Of a stretch of 64,000 bases of DNA, positions 7,053-16,197 are shown piece by piece. The stretch's first letter is position 1, and each line of letters starts with the position of its first letter. Under the pieces are notes generated by a model that worked only from the letters and a program-made list of their open reading frames with translations, did no database searches and had not been told where the DNA came from. Source of the stretch: Pseudonocardia humida (GTDB lineage Bacteria > Actinomycetota > Actinomycetes > Mycobacteriales > Pseudonocardiaceae); assembly GCF_023898865.1 (NCBI RefSeq), contig NZ_JAGSOV010000059.1, forward strand, positions 42,227 through 106,226, given 5' to 3'. Made by a program: the position numbers and the translations under genes.

Positions 7053-9170
7053 ATGTCAGATCCCGCCACGTACCGCCCAGCGCCCGGGTCCATCCCGGAG
7101 GCGCCCGGGGTGTACCGCTTCTCCGACCCCCGCGGCCGCGTCATCTACGTGGGCAAGGCCAAGAGCCTGCGCCAGCGGCTGAACTCCTACTTCGCCGACC
7201 TGTCCGGTCTGCACCCCCGCACCCGCCAGATGGTCACCACGGCGGCGCGCGTGGAGTGGACGGTCGTCACCACCGAGGTCGAGGCGCTCCAGCTGGAGTA
7301 CAACTGGATCAAGGAGTTCGACCCCCGGTTCAACGTCCGCTACCGCGACGACAAGACCTACCCCGTCCTCGCGGTGACCATGGACGAGGAGTTCCCCCGG
7401 CTGCACGTCTACCGCGGTCCCCGGCGCCGGGGCGTGCGCTACTTCGGTCCCTACGCCCACGCCTGGGCCATCCGCGAGACCCTCGACCAGCTGCTGCGCG
7501 TCTTCCCGGCGCGCACCTGCAGCGCCGGGGTGTTCAAGCGGCACGGCCAGATCGGGCGGCCGTGCCTGCTGGGCTACATCGACAAGTGCTCGGCGCCCTG
7601 CGTGGGCACCGTCAGCGCCGAGCAGCACCGCGACATCGTCGACGACTTCTGCGACTTCCTGTCCGGGCGGACCGACCGGCTGGTGCGCGAGCTGGAGCGG
7701 CGGATGGCCGCGGCCTCCGAGGAGCTGGAGTTCGAGCGGGCCGCCCGGCTGCGCGACGACATCGGCGCGCTGCGCCGGGCGATGGAGAAGCAGGCCGTCG
7801 TGCTGGGCGACGGCACCGACGCGGACGTGGTCGCGTTCGCCGACGACGAGCTGGAGGCGGCCGTGCAGGTCTTCCACGTGCGCGGGGGCCGGGTGCGCGG
7901 CCAGCGCGGCTGGGTCATCGACAAGGTCGAGCCGACCGACACCCGGGCGCTGGTGGAGCGGTTCCTCATCCAGTTCTACGGCGAGCAGGCCGCGCTGGCC
8001 GAGGCGGCCGACGACGCCCACCAGCCGGTCCCGCGCGAGATCCTGGTGCCCGAGCTGCCCGCCGAGCTCGACCCGCTGACCGACTGGCTGTCCGGGCTGC
8101 GCGGCTCGCGGGTGCAGATCCGGGTGCCCCAGCGCGGCGACAAGCGGGCGCTGGCCGAGACGGTCAGGCGCAACGCCGCCGAGGCGTTCACCCAGCACAA
8201 GCTGCGCCGGGCCAGCGACCTGACCGCCCGCTCGGCCGCGCTGCAGGAGATCCAGGACGCGCTCGGGCTCGACGGCGCCCCGCTGCGGATCGAGTGCGTC
8301 GACGTGAGCCACGTGCAGGGCAGCGACGTCGTCGCCTCGCTGGTGGTCTTCGAGGACGGGCTCTCGCGCCGGTCGGAGTACCGCCGCTTCGAGATCCGCG
8401 GCGGCGCCGAGGGCGGCGACGTGGCGGCGATCGCCGAGGTCGTGCGCAGGCGGTTCCGCCGCTACCTCGCCGAGACCGCGACCGACCGCGCGGAAGCGGA
8501 GGGTGTGGAGTCGGCGGGTGTGGAAGCGGAGGGTGACGATCCGCGCGGCGGGGGTAACGCCGGGGCCGGCGAGGGCGAACCTCCCGATATCAGCCCGCCC
8601 GCCGCCACCGCCACCCACCGACCCGGTATCGATCCCGACACGGGCCGGCCGCGGAAGTTCGCCTACCCGCCGAACCTGCTGGTGGTCGACGGCGGCCCGC
8701 CGCAGGTCGAGGCGGCCGCGGACGTCATGGCCGAGCTCGGCATCACCGACGTCGCCGTGTGCGGGCTGGCCAAGCGGCTGGAGGAGATCTGGCTGCCGGG
8801 CGACCCCGACCCGGTGATCATGTCGCGCACCAGTGACGGGCTGTTCCTGCTGCAGCGGGTCCGCGACGAGGCCCACCGCTTCGCCATCACCTATCACCGC
8901 CAGCGCCGTTCCAAGGGTATGACCAGTTCGGATCTGGACGCCGTCCCCGGGCTCGGGCCGACCCGCCGAGCCACGTTGATCAAGCACTTCGGCTCGGTGC
9001 GCAGGCTGCGCGCCGCGGACGTCGACGAGATCGCCGCGCTGCCCGGCTTCGGCAAGCGCACGGCCGCCGCGGTGCTCGCGGCCCTGCAGGCGCCCGAGCG
9101 GCTCGACCCGCCCGCCGACGGCGGGTCCGACCGGTCCCAGCCGACCGGCGCCGGGGCGGGGGCGTCGTGA
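7053..9170 (+). CDS. uvrC: Excinuclease ABC subunit C
   Basis: Makes the dual incisions in nucleotide excision repair with UvrAB. Domain order in the 705-aa product: GIY-YIG nuclease (GVYRF near residue 20 and VIYVGKAKSLRQRLNSYF), Cys-rich segment (CSAGVFKRHGQIGRPCLLGY, DKCSAPC), UVR helix (ELEFERAARLRDDIGALR), RNase H-like endonuclease domain (ECVDVSHVQGSDVV, LLVVDGGPPQVEA) and C-terminal helix-hairpin-helix pair (VPGLGPTRRATLIKHFGS; LPGFGKRTAAAV). About 60 low-complexity acidic/Gly/Pro-rich residues interrupt the RNase H-like domain near positions 480-535. ATG 7053 is preferred over GTG 7047. It overlaps rapZ by GTGA, starting the conserved uvrC-rapZ-yvcK-whiA run. Confidence 0.96.
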   Translation: MSDPATYRPAPGSIPEAPGVYRFSDPRGRVIYVGKAKSLRQRLNSYFADLSGLHPRTRQMVTTAARVEWTVVTTEVEALQLEYNWIKEFDPRFNVRYRDDKTYPVLAVTMDEEFPRLHVYRGPRRRGVRYFGPYAHAWAIRETLDQLLRVFPARTCSAGVFKRHGQIGRPCLLGYIDKCSAPCVGTVSAEQHRDIVDDFCDFLSGRTDRLVRELERRMAAASEELEFERAARLRDDIGALRRAMEKQAVVLGDGTDADVVAFADDELEAAVQVFHVRGGRVRGQRGWVIDKVEPTDTRALVERFLIQFYGEQAALAEAADDAHQPVPREILVPELPAELDPLTDWLSGLRGSRVQIRVPQRGDKRALAETVRRNAAEAFTQHKLRRASDLTARSAALQEIQDALGLDGAPLRIECVDVSHVQGSDVVASLVVFEDGLSRRSEYRRFEIRGGAEGGDVAAIAEVVRRRFRRYLAETATDRAEAEGVESAGVEAEGDDPRGGGNAGAGEGEPPDISPPAATATHRPGIDPDTGRPRKFAYPPNLLVVDGGPPQVEAAADVMAELGITDVAVCGLAKRLEEIWLPGDPDPVIMSRTSDGLFLLQRVRDEAHRFAITYHRQRRSKGMTSSDLDAVPGLGPTRRATLIKHFGSVRRLRAADVDEIAALPGFGKRTAAAVLAALQAPERLDPPADGGSDRSQPTGAGAGAS

Positions 9171-10159
9171 GCGCGGCCGACGGGATCGACCCGGCCGCCG
9201 CCGACCCGCACGACCGCGAGGTCCAGGGCCCGGACTGGGAGGACCGCACCACCCGCGGCGGCGTGCAGGCCGGTGAGCGCGGCGCCACCGAGCGCGGCGG
9301 CATCGAGGTCGCGCTGATCAGCGGGCTGTCCGGGGCGGGGCGCAGCACCGCGGCCAAGGTCATGGAGGACCTGGGCTGGTTCGTGGTGGACAACCTGCCG
9401 CCCGAGCTGATCGCCACGATGGTCGACCTCGGCTCCCGCGCGCGCGGCGAGATCACCCGCATCGCGGTCGTCATGGACGTGCGCAGCCGGGCGTTCTCCA
9501 CCGACCTCGGCGCGGTCATGAAGGACCTCGACACCCGCGGCTACAAGCCCCGGCTGCTGTTCCTGGAGGCCTCCGACGCGGTGCTGGTGCGCCGCTTCGA
9601 GCAGGTGCGCCGCAGCCACCCGCTGCAGGGCGACGGCAGGCTCGTCGACGGCATCGCCGCCGAGCGCGACCTGCTGCGCACGCTGCGCGAGAGCGCCGAC
9701 CTCGTCATCGACACCTCCACGACGGCGGTCCCGGCGCTGCGGGCCACCCTGGAGCACGCGTTCGGCGCCGAGTCGTTGCAGGCCACCCGGGTCACGCTGG
9801 TCTCGTTCGGCTACAAGTACGGCCTGCCGATGGACTCCGACCTCGTGGTCGACGTGCGCTTCCTGCCCAACCCGTTCTGGATCCCCGAGCTGCGCGAGCA
9901 CACCGGCCGGGACGAGCAGGTCCGCGACTACGTGCTCAGCCAGGACGGCGCCGAGGAGTTCATCGCCCGCTACCTCGAGCTGCTCGGCCTGGTCGGGGCC
10001 GGTTACCGGCGCGAGGGCAAGCGCTACCTCACCGTCTCGATCGGCTGCACCGGCGGCAAGCACCGCAGCGTGGCGATCAGCGAGGAGATGGCCAAGCGGC
10101 TGGCCGGCTCGGAGGGCGTGGTCGTCAACGTCACCCACCGCGACCTGGGGCGCGAGTGA
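9167..10159 (+). CDS. rapZ: RNase adapter RapZ / P-loop nucleotide-binding protein
   Basis: RapZ (YvcJ) family: an N-terminal P-loop NTPase and a C-terminal nucleotide/metabolite-binding domain. After a ~45-residue acidic extension comes the Walker A region LISGLSGAGRSTAAKVMEDL, in which Arg stands where Gram-negative proteins have Lys, a variant I associate with actinobacterial members, then WFVVDNLPPELI. The C-terminal half contains VSFGYKYGLPMDSDLVVDVR, FLPNPFW and the conserved GCTGGKHRSV. In Gammaproteobacteria RapZ targets RNase E to the GlmZ sRNA; in actinobacteria its role is less clear. Start GTG 9167 overlaps the uvrC stop and its stop overlaps the yvcK start, so three genes are coupled. 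Confidence 0.93.
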   Translation: MSAADGIDPAAADPHDREVQGPDWEDRTTRGGVQAGERGATERGGIEVALISGLSGAGRSTAAKVMEDLGWFVVDNLPPELIATMVDLGSRARGEITRIAVVMDVRSRAFSTDLGAVMKDLDTRGYKPRLLFLEASDAVLVRRFEQVRRSHPLQGDGRLVDGIAAERDLLRTLRESADLVIDTSTTAVPALRATLEHAFGAESLQATRVTLVSFGYKYGLPMDSDLVVDVRFLPNPFWIPELREHTGRDEQVRDYVLSQDGAEEFIARYLELLGLVGAGYRREGKRYLTVSIGCTGGKHRSVAISEEMAKRLAGSEGVVVNVTHRDLGRE

Positions 10160-11160
10160 GCACCGCGGAGGTGCGCGCCGTCGCGCTCGGCGGCGGGCAC
10201 GGCCTGCACGCCACGCTCTCGGCCCTGCGGCTGCTGACCGACCACGTCACCGCCGTCGTCACGGTCGGCGACGACGGCGGCTCGTCGGGCAGGCTGCGCC
10301 GTGAGCTGGGCGTGCTCCCGCCCGGCGACCTGCGGATGGCGCTGGCCGCGCTGGCCGCGCCCGACGACGGCGGGCGGCGCTGGGCCTCGGTGGTGCAGCA
10401 CCGCTTCGGCGGCACCGGCGCGCTCGCCGGGCACGCCGTGGGCAACCTGCTGATCGCCGGCCTGATCGAGGTGCTGCACGACCCGGTGGCCGCGCTCGAC
10501 GAGGTGGGCGCGCTGCTCGGCCTGCGCGGGCGGGTGCTGCCGATGAGCTGCGACCCGCTCGACATCGAGGCCGACGTCTCGGGGCTGGGCGACACGCCCG
10601 ACGAGGAGTACCGGATCAGGGGACAGGTGGCCGTCGCCTCGACGCCCGGGCGGGTCCGCCGGGTGCACCTGCGCCCCGAGCGGCCCTCGGCGTGCCCGGA
10701 GGTGCTCGAGGCGGTGCACGCCGCCGATGTGCTGCTGCTGGGGCCGGGCTCGTGGTTCAGCAGCGTGATCCCGCACCTTCTGGTGCCCGACCTGCGCGAG
10801 GCGCTCGTCACCACCCGCGCGCGCAAGGTCGTGGTGTTGAACCTGGTCCCGGAGCCGGGGGAGACCGCCGGGTTCTCCCCGGAGCAGCACCTGGCCGTAC
10901 TCTCGGAGCACGCCCCCGAGCTCAGGGTGGACGCGGTGATCGCCGACGAGGCGGCGGTCCCGCTCCCGGACCGGTTGGGCCGTGCCGCGCGCGCGGTGCT
11001 CTCCCCGGGCGGTCGGGTCCACACGGCCCCGGTCGCCGCCGCCGACCCGGTCGTGCCCCGGCACGACCCGGTGGCGCTGGCCCGGGCGATCGGCGCCGTG
11101 CTTGCCGGCTCCGGCCCGCGGGCGGCGGTGGCGGCCGATGCGGTCGCAGAGAGGACGTGA
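10156..11160 (+). CDS. yvcK: YvcK/CofD-like (gluconeogenesis factor) protein
   Basis: YvcK-family protein (334 aa) with the CofD-like Rossmann fold. Signatures are ALGGGHGLHATLSALR at the N-terminus, VGDDGGSSGRLRRELGVLPPGDLRMAL, and LLLGPGSWFSSVIPHLLV. In Bacillus and Mycobacterium YvcK-type proteins bind UDP-sugars and affect carbon flux and cell-wall synthesis; the role here is inferred from that. GTG 10156 overlaps the rapZ stop by four bases; whiA follows after 52 bp with its own strong ribosome site. The rapZ-yvcK-whiA order is conserved in Gram-positive bacteria, which strengthens all three calls. Confidence 0.93.
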   Translation: MSTAEVRAVALGGGHGLHATLSALRLLTDHVTAVVTVGDDGGSSGRLRRELGVLPPGDLRMALAALAAPDDGGRRWASVVQHRFGGTGALAGHAVGNLLIAGLIEVLHDPVAALDEVGALLGLRGRVLPMSCDPLDIEADVSGLGDTPDEEYRIRGQVAVASTPGRVRRVHLRPERPSACPEVLEAVHAADVLLLGPGSWFSSVIPHLLVPDLREALVTTRARKVVVLNLVPEPGETAGFSPEQHLAVLSEHAPELRVDAVIADEAAVPLPDRLGRAARAVLSPGGRVHTAPVAAADPVVPRHDPVALARAIGAVLAGSGPRAAVAADAVAERT

Positions 11161-11212
11161 AGGTGGCTCCCCACGCGCGCCCCGGCGCTCCCCGACCGGC
11201 CAGGAGGTCCAC

Positions 11213-12196
11213 ATGGCGATGACGGCGGCGGTCAAGGACGAGCTGAGCAGGCTCGTGGTCACCAAGCCGTGCTGCCGGCGCGCCGAGGTGGCCGCGCTGC
11301 TGCGCTTCGCCGGGGGCCTGCACATCGTCGGGGGCCGGGTCGTGGTCGAGGCCGAGGTCGACACCGGGTCGGTGGCCCGGCGGCTGCGCCGCGACGTGCA
11401 CGAGCTCTACGGCCACACGTGCGAGGCGCACGTGATCACCGCGGGCGGGCTGCGCCGCGGGGCGCGCTACGTGCTGCGCGTGGTGCGCGACGGCGAGGGC
11501 CTCGCCCGCCAGACGGGCCTGCTGGACGCGCGCGGCCGCCCGGTGCGCGGGCTGCCCCCGCCCGTCGTGTCCGGCGGCGTGTGCGACGCCGAGGCGGCCT
11601 GGCGGGGCGCGTTCCTGGCGCACGGCTCGCTCACCGAGCCGGGCCGCAGCTCCGCCCTGGAGGTCACCTGCCCCGGCCAGGAGGCGGCGATGGCGCTGGT
11701 CGGCGCGGCGCGCCGGCTCGGGGTGACGGCGAAGTGGCGCGAGGTGCGCGGGGCCGACCGGGTCGTCGTCCGCGACGGCGACGCCATCAGCGCGCTGCTG
11801 ACCCGGATGGGCGCCCACGAGAGCGTGATGGCCTGGGAGGAGCGGCGGATGCGCCGCGAGGTCCGGGCCACGGCCAACCGGCTGGCCAACTTCGACGATG
11901 CCAACCTGCGCCGCTCCGCGCGCGCCGCCGTGGCCGCGGCGGCCCGGGTGCAGCGCGCGCTGGAGATCCTCGCCGAGGACGTCCCCGACCACCTGCTCGC
12001 CGCGGGCAGGCTGCGCGTGGAGCACACGCAGGCCTCGCTGGAGGAGCTCGGCCAGCTGGCCGAGCCGCCGATGACCAAGGACGCGGTGGCCGGGCGGATC
12101 CGCAGGCTGTTGCACATGGCCGACAAGCGGGCCGCCGACCTGGGCATCCCCGACACCGAGTCCGTGGTCACCGCGGAGATGCTCGAGGACGTCTGA
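11213..12196 (+). CDS. whiA: Sporulation/cell-division regulator WhiA
   Basis: A 327-residue WhiA protein: a degenerate LAGLIDADG homing-endonuclease fold (roughly residues 90-220) joined to a C-terminal helix-turn-helix. It begins MAMTAAVKDELSRLVV and contains CCRRAEVAALLRFAGGLHI, RGAFLAHGSLTEPG, ANRLANFDDANLRRSARAA and the HTH segment LGQLAEPPMTKDAVAGRIRR. WhiA controls sporulation septation in streptomycetes and is retained in non-sporulating relatives. ATG 11213 is fixed by an excellent AGGAGGT at 11202-11208. It is the last gene of the uvrC-rapZ-yvcK-whiA run; a GC-rich hairpin follows at 12213. Confidence 0.95.
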   Translation: MAMTAAVKDELSRLVVTKPCCRRAEVAALLRFAGGLHIVGGRVVVEAEVDTGSVARRLRRDVHELYGHTCEAHVITAGGLRRGARYVLRVVRDGEGLARQTGLLDARGRPVRGLPPPVVSGGVCDAEAAWRGAFLAHGSLTEPGRSSALEVTCPGQEAAMALVGAARRLGVTAKWREVRGADRVVVRDGDAISALLTRMGAHESVMAWEERRMRREVRATANRLANFDDANLRRSARAAVAAAARVQRALEILAEDVPDHLLAAGRLRVEHTQASLEELGQLAEPPMTKDAVAGRIRRLLHMADKRAADLGIPDTESVVTAEMLEDV

Positions 12197-12212
12197 GCGC
12201 GGGCCGCGGCCT

Positions 12213-12231
12213 CCCCGCGCGGCGCGCGGGG
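12213..12231 (+). terminator. Hairpin downstream of whiA
   Basis: CCCCGCGC at 12213-12220 and GCGCGGGG at 12224-12231 form a perfect 8-bp stem with a 3-base loop, 16 bases after the whiA stop. There is no T-tract, as is common for actinobacterial hairpin terminators. Confidence 0.5.
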
Positions 12232-12305
12232 TCGGTCGCGGGCCGTGTGAGGCTCATCGGGTGGATCGATTCCGAAGTCGGTGCGAACCCGCCGACCTGG
12301 GACGC

Positions 12306-12311
12306 TAGGGT
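12306..12311 (+). promoter_or_regulatory. Candidate -10 element (TAGGGT) of the gap operon
   Basis: TAGGGT in the 184-bp whiA-gap intergenic region would give a leader of about 60 bases before gap. No convincing -35 hexamer is visible at 16-18 bp, so this is tentative. Confidence 0.35.
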
Positions 12312-12380
12312 GCGAGGTGAGCGGGCGTCCCCGGTCGGGGAACCGCCCCTACGAGACGAACCAGACCGAGGAGGCACGGC

Positions 12381-13394
<1,014 letters not shown>

Positions 13395-13407
13395 GGCGGG
13401 ATCGCGA

Positions 13408-14604
13408 GTGAAGTCGCTCGACGACCTCGTCGGGGAGGGCGTCTCCGGTCGCACGGTGCTCGTCCGCTCCGACCTGAACGTGCCCCTCGACGGCGACCGG
13501 ATCACCGACGACGGCCGGATCCGGGCTTCGGTGCCCACCCTGCGCACCCTGCTCGACGCGGGGGCGCGGGTGGTGGTCACCGCCCACCTCGGCCGGCCCA
13601 AGGGCGGCCCGGAGCCGAAGTACTCCCTGGCCCCGGTGGCCGCGCGGCTCGGTGAGCTGCTCGGCGCCGAGGTCACCCTGGCCGAGCACGGCGACGCCGC
13701 GGGCGCGGCGGTGTCCGCGCTCGGCGACGGCGGCGTCGTGCTGCTGGAGAACATCCGGTTCGACCCGCGCGAGACCGCGAAGAACGACGACGACCGGGCC
13801 GGGCTGGCCCGCGAGCTGTCCGCGCTGACCGGCCCGAGCGGGGCGTTCGTCTCCGACGGCTTCGGCGTGGTGCACCGCAAGCAGGCCTCGGTCTACGACG
13901 TGGCGCTCGACCTGCCCGCCTACGCGGGCGGCCTCGTGCTCGCCGAGGTCGAGGTGCTGCGCACGCTGACCACCGAGCCCGAGCGGCCCTATGCGGTGGT
14001 GCTGGGCGGGTCGAAGGTGTCGGACAAGCTGGCCGTCATCGACGCCCTGCTGCCCCGGGTCGACGCGCTGCTGGTCGGCGGCGGGATGTGCTTCACGTTC
14101 CTGGCCGCGCAGGGCTACGGCGTGGGCGACTCGCTGCTCGAGCGCGACCAGATCGACAGCTGCCGGCGGCTGCTGGAGTCGGGCAAGATCGTGCTCCCGG
14201 TGGACGTCGTCGTGGCCGACGACTTCTCGGCCGAGGCCGCCACCCGCACCGTCGCCGCGGACGCGATCCCGGACGGCTGGAAGGGCCTCGACATCGGCCC
14301 GGACACCGTCGCGGCCTTCGCCGAGGTGCTCGGCCGGGCGCGGACGGTGTTCTGGAACGGCCCGATGGGCGTGTTCGAGCTGGCGCCGTTCGCCGAGGGC
14401 ACCCGCGGGGTGGCCCAGGCGATCATCGACGGCACGGCCGCCGGTGCGTTCAGCGTCGTCGGCGGCGGCGACTCCGCCGCCGCCGTGCGGGCGCTGGGCC
14501 TGCCCGAGTACGGCTTCTCCCACATCTCCACCGGGGGCGGGGCCTCGCTGGAGTTCCTCGAGGGCAAGGACCTGCCCGGCATCGCCGTCCTGGAGAAGAG
14601 CTGA
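13408..14604 (+). CDS. pgk: Phosphoglycerate kinase
   Basis: Transfers phosphate from 1,3-bisphosphoglycerate to ADP. The 398-aa product has the substrate-site motif VLVRSDLNVPLDGDRITDD near the start, HLGRPKGGPEPKYSL, and the nucleotide-domain features VVLGGSKVSDKLAVI, FWNGPMGVFE and the glycine-rich VVGGGDSAAAV followed by STGGGASLEFLEG. GTG 13408 lies 13 bp after gap with a modest ribosome site. The TGA overlaps the tpiA ATG (TGATG). Full length and without unusual residues. Confidence 0.97.
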   Translation: MKSLDDLVGEGVSGRTVLVRSDLNVPLDGDRITDDGRIRASVPTLRTLLDAGARVVVTAHLGRPKGGPEPKYSLAPVAARLGELLGAEVTLAEHGDAAGAAVSALGDGGVVLLENIRFDPRETAKNDDDRAGLARELSALTGPSGAFVSDGFGVVHRKQASVYDVALDLPAYAGGLVLAEVEVLRTLTTEPERPYAVVLGGSKVSDKLAVIDALLPRVDALLVGGGMCFTFLAAQGYGVGDSLLERDQIDSCRRLLESGKIVLPVDVVVADDFSAEAATRTVAADAIPDGWKGLDIGPDTVAAFAEVLGRARTVFWNGPMGVFELAPFAEGTRGVAQAIIDGTAAGAFSVVGGGDSAAAVRALGLPEYGFSHISTGGGASLEFLEGKDLPGIAVLEKS

Positions 14605-15389
14605 TGGCCCGCAAGCCGCTGATCGCCGGCAACTGGAAGATGAACCTCAACCACCTCGAGGCCATCGCCCTGGTGCAGAAGCTCGCCTTCGCGCTGCCGG
14701 AGAAGTACTACGACAAGGTCGACGTCGTCGTGCTGCCCCCGTTCACCGACATCCGGTCGGTGCAGACGCTCATCGACGGCGACCAGCTGCTGATGGTGCA
14801 CGGGGCGCAGGACCTGTCCCCGCACGACTCGGGCGCCTACACCGGCGACGTGTCCGGCGTGATGCTGGCCAAGCTGGGCTGCCGCTTCGTCGTGGTGGGC
14901 CACTCCGAGCGCCGCGAGCTCCACGGCGAGGACGACGCGCTGGTCAACCGGAAGGTGCTGGCCGCGCTCAAGCACGGGATCGGCCCGATCCTGTGCGTCG
15001 GCGAGGGCCTGCAGGTGCGGGAGCAGGGCGGTCACGTGGAGCACACCACGCGCCAGCTCCGTGCCGGGCTGGCCGAGGTCTCCGCCCAGGACATCGGGTC
15101 GGTGGTGATCGCCTACGAGCCGGTGTGGGCGATCGGCACGGGCCGCGTCGCGAGCGCGTCCGACGCCCAGGAGGTCTGCGCCGCGCTGCGGGCGACGGTG
15201 TCCGAGCTCTACGGCGAGACCGTCGCGGCCGGCGTCCGGGTGCTCTACGGCGGGTCGGTGAAGGCGAAGAACGTCGGCGAGATCGTGGCCGAGGCCGACA
15301 TCGACGGCGCGCTGGTCGGCGGGGCCAGCCTCGACGCCGACGAGTTCGCGCAGCTGTGCGCGATCTCCGCCGGTGGCCCCCTGCCATAA
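14604..15389 (+). CDS. tpiA: Triosephosphate isomerase
   Basis: Interconverts dihydroxyacetone phosphate and glyceraldehyde 3-phosphate. The 261-aa TIM barrel begins with LIAGNWKMNLNHLEA (Asn/Lys active-site residues), carries the electrophilic His in VVVGHSERRE, the catalytic Glu in VIAYEPVWAIGTGR (loop 6) and the phosphate-binding VLYGGSVKAKNVGE. ATG 14604 overlaps the pgk stop. Longer in-frame starts upstream would run back through pgk in another frame and are rejected. A long imperfect hairpin follows 13 bases after the stop, before secG. Confidence 0.97.
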   Translation: MARKPLIAGNWKMNLNHLEAIALVQKLAFALPEKYYDKVDVVVLPPFTDIRSVQTLIDGDQLLMVHGAQDLSPHDSGAYTGDVSGVMLAKLGCRFVVVGHSERRELHGEDDALVNRKVLAALKHGIGPILCVGEGLQVREQGGHVEHTTRQLRAGLAEVSAQDIGSVVIAYEPVWAIGTGRVASASDAQEVCAALRATVSELYGETVAAGVRVLYGGSVKAKNVGEIVAEADIDGALVGGASLDADEFAQLCAISAGGPLP

Positions 15390-15402
15390 CCGCCCGAACG
15401 CA

Positions 15403-15470
15403 TTCCGCCGAGAACGGCGTATGGGATCGGCTCGACCCTTTTCGATCCCATAACGTCGTTCTCGACGGAA
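15403..15470. terminator. Long imperfect hairpin after tpiA; ends resemble the ctaB-downstream palindrome
   Basis: Arms 15403-15429 and 15443-15470 pair over about 27 bases with three irregularities, around a short AT-containing loop. It probably terminates gap-pgk-tpiA. Its outer bases (CCGcCGAGAACG and CGTTCTCGACGG) match the ends of the palindrome at 27841-27905, whereas the inner stems differ, suggesting a shared intergenic element family. Confidence 0.65.
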
Positions 15471-15503
15471 CGGGCCCCCGGCAACGCCCGGCCACGGCCC
15501 GGG

Positions 15504-15509
15504 TACCCT
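15504..15509 (+). promoter_or_regulatory. Candidate -10 element (TACCCT) for secG
   Basis: TACCCT lies about 60 bases before the secG ATG, downstream of the terminator-like hairpin, and would allow secG-rbpA transcription independent of the glycolytic operon. No clear -35 is visible. Confidence 0.35.
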
Positions 15510-15570
15510 CGGGTTTCCGAGCGGCGCGGCGGCAGCGGCCGGGGCGCCGTGCGACGAGAATGAGGATGGG

Positions 15571-15807
15571 ATGCAACTCGCCCTGCAGATCGTACTGATC
15601 GTCTCCAGCGTGCTGCTGGTGCTGCTGATCCTGCTGCACCGCGGTCGGGGTGGCGGTCTGTCCAGCCTGTTCGGTGGCGGGGTGCAGTCGAGCCTGTCCG
15701 GGTCGAGCGTGGTCGAGAAGAACCTCGACCGGCTCACCCTGTTCGTCGGCGCGATCTGGGTGATCGCGATCATCGGAACCGGGCTGCTCGTGAAGGTCGG
15801 GGTCTGA
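15571..15807 (+). CDS. secG: Preprotein translocase subunit SecG
   Basis: Small membrane component of the SecYEG channel. The 78-aa product has two hydrophobic helices (LQIVLIVSSVLLVLLILLHR at the N-terminus and LTLFVGAIWVIAIIGTGLLV at the C-terminus) joined by the characteristic Gly/Ser-rich loop GGGLSSLFGGGVQSSLSGSS. Length and topology are typical. Located after tpiA as in many actinobacteria; rbpA starts 13 bp later on the same strand, suggesting cotranscription. Confidence 0.93.
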   Translation: MQLALQIVLIVSSVLLVLLILLHRGRGGGLSSLFGGGVQSSLSGSSVVEKNLDRLTLFVGAIWVIAIIGTGLLVKVGV

Positions 15808-15820
15808 GAGAAGGATGGCC

Positions 15821-16162
15821 ATGGCAGGCGGAAACGCGATCCGCGGCACCCGGGTGGGTGCCGGTCCGATGGGCGAGTCCGAGCGCGGCGAGACCGCGCC
15901 CCGCTCGCACGTGTCGTACTTCTGTTCCAACGGGCACGTCTCCACGCCCTCGTTCGCCCAGGAGGCGGACATCCCCGACTCCTGGGACTGCCCCCGCTGC
16001 GGGCTGCCGGGCGGGCGCGACAGCCAGAACCCGCCGGCTCCGCCGCGGACCGAGCCCTACAAGACCCACCTGGCGTACGTGAAGGAGCGGCGCAGCGACG
16101 CCGACGGCGCCGCGATCCTCGAAGAGGCCCTGAGCAAGCTGCGCGCCTCGCGCGAGCTCTGA
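15821..16162 (+). CDS. rbpA: RNA polymerase-binding protein RbpA
   Basis: Actinobacterial essential transcription factor that binds sigma(A)/sigma(B)-type factors and stabilises the open complex. The 113-aa protein starts MAGGNAIRGTRVGAGPMGE, the conserved N-terminal tail and basic linker, followed by the zinc-ribbon core with YFCSNGH and WDCPRCGLPG (Cys/His ligands) and the C-terminal sigma-interacting helix LEEALSKLRASREL. ATG 15821 is preferred to ATG 15815 because AGAAGG at 15809-15814 is correctly spaced and the family starts with MAGGN. A bidirectional hairpin follows. Confidence 0.95.
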   Translation: MAGGNAIRGTRVGAGPMGESERGETAPRSHVSYFCSNGHVSTPSFAQEADIPDSWDCPRCGLPGGRDSQNPPAPPRTEPYKTHLAYVKERRSDADGAAILEEALSKLRASREL

Positions 16163-16167
16163 GCGCC

Positions 16168-16195
16168 GGCCCCGGTGTCCGCGGACGCCGGGGCC
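16168..16195. terminator. Bidirectional hairpin between rbpA and lipoprotein gene
   Basis: Thirteen-base arms (16168-16180 and 16183-16195, one G-T wobble) with a two-base centre separate two convergent genes; it lies 5 bases after rbpA and 2 bases after the lipoprotein stop. Confidence 0.6.
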
Positions 16196-16197
16196 GT

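Noticed and set aside
9332..9366. RapZ Walker A lacking Lys (GAGRST) as evidence of inactivation
   Set aside because: The Arg variant is, as far as I recall, the normal state in actinobacterial RapZ proteins, so it is not unusual here.
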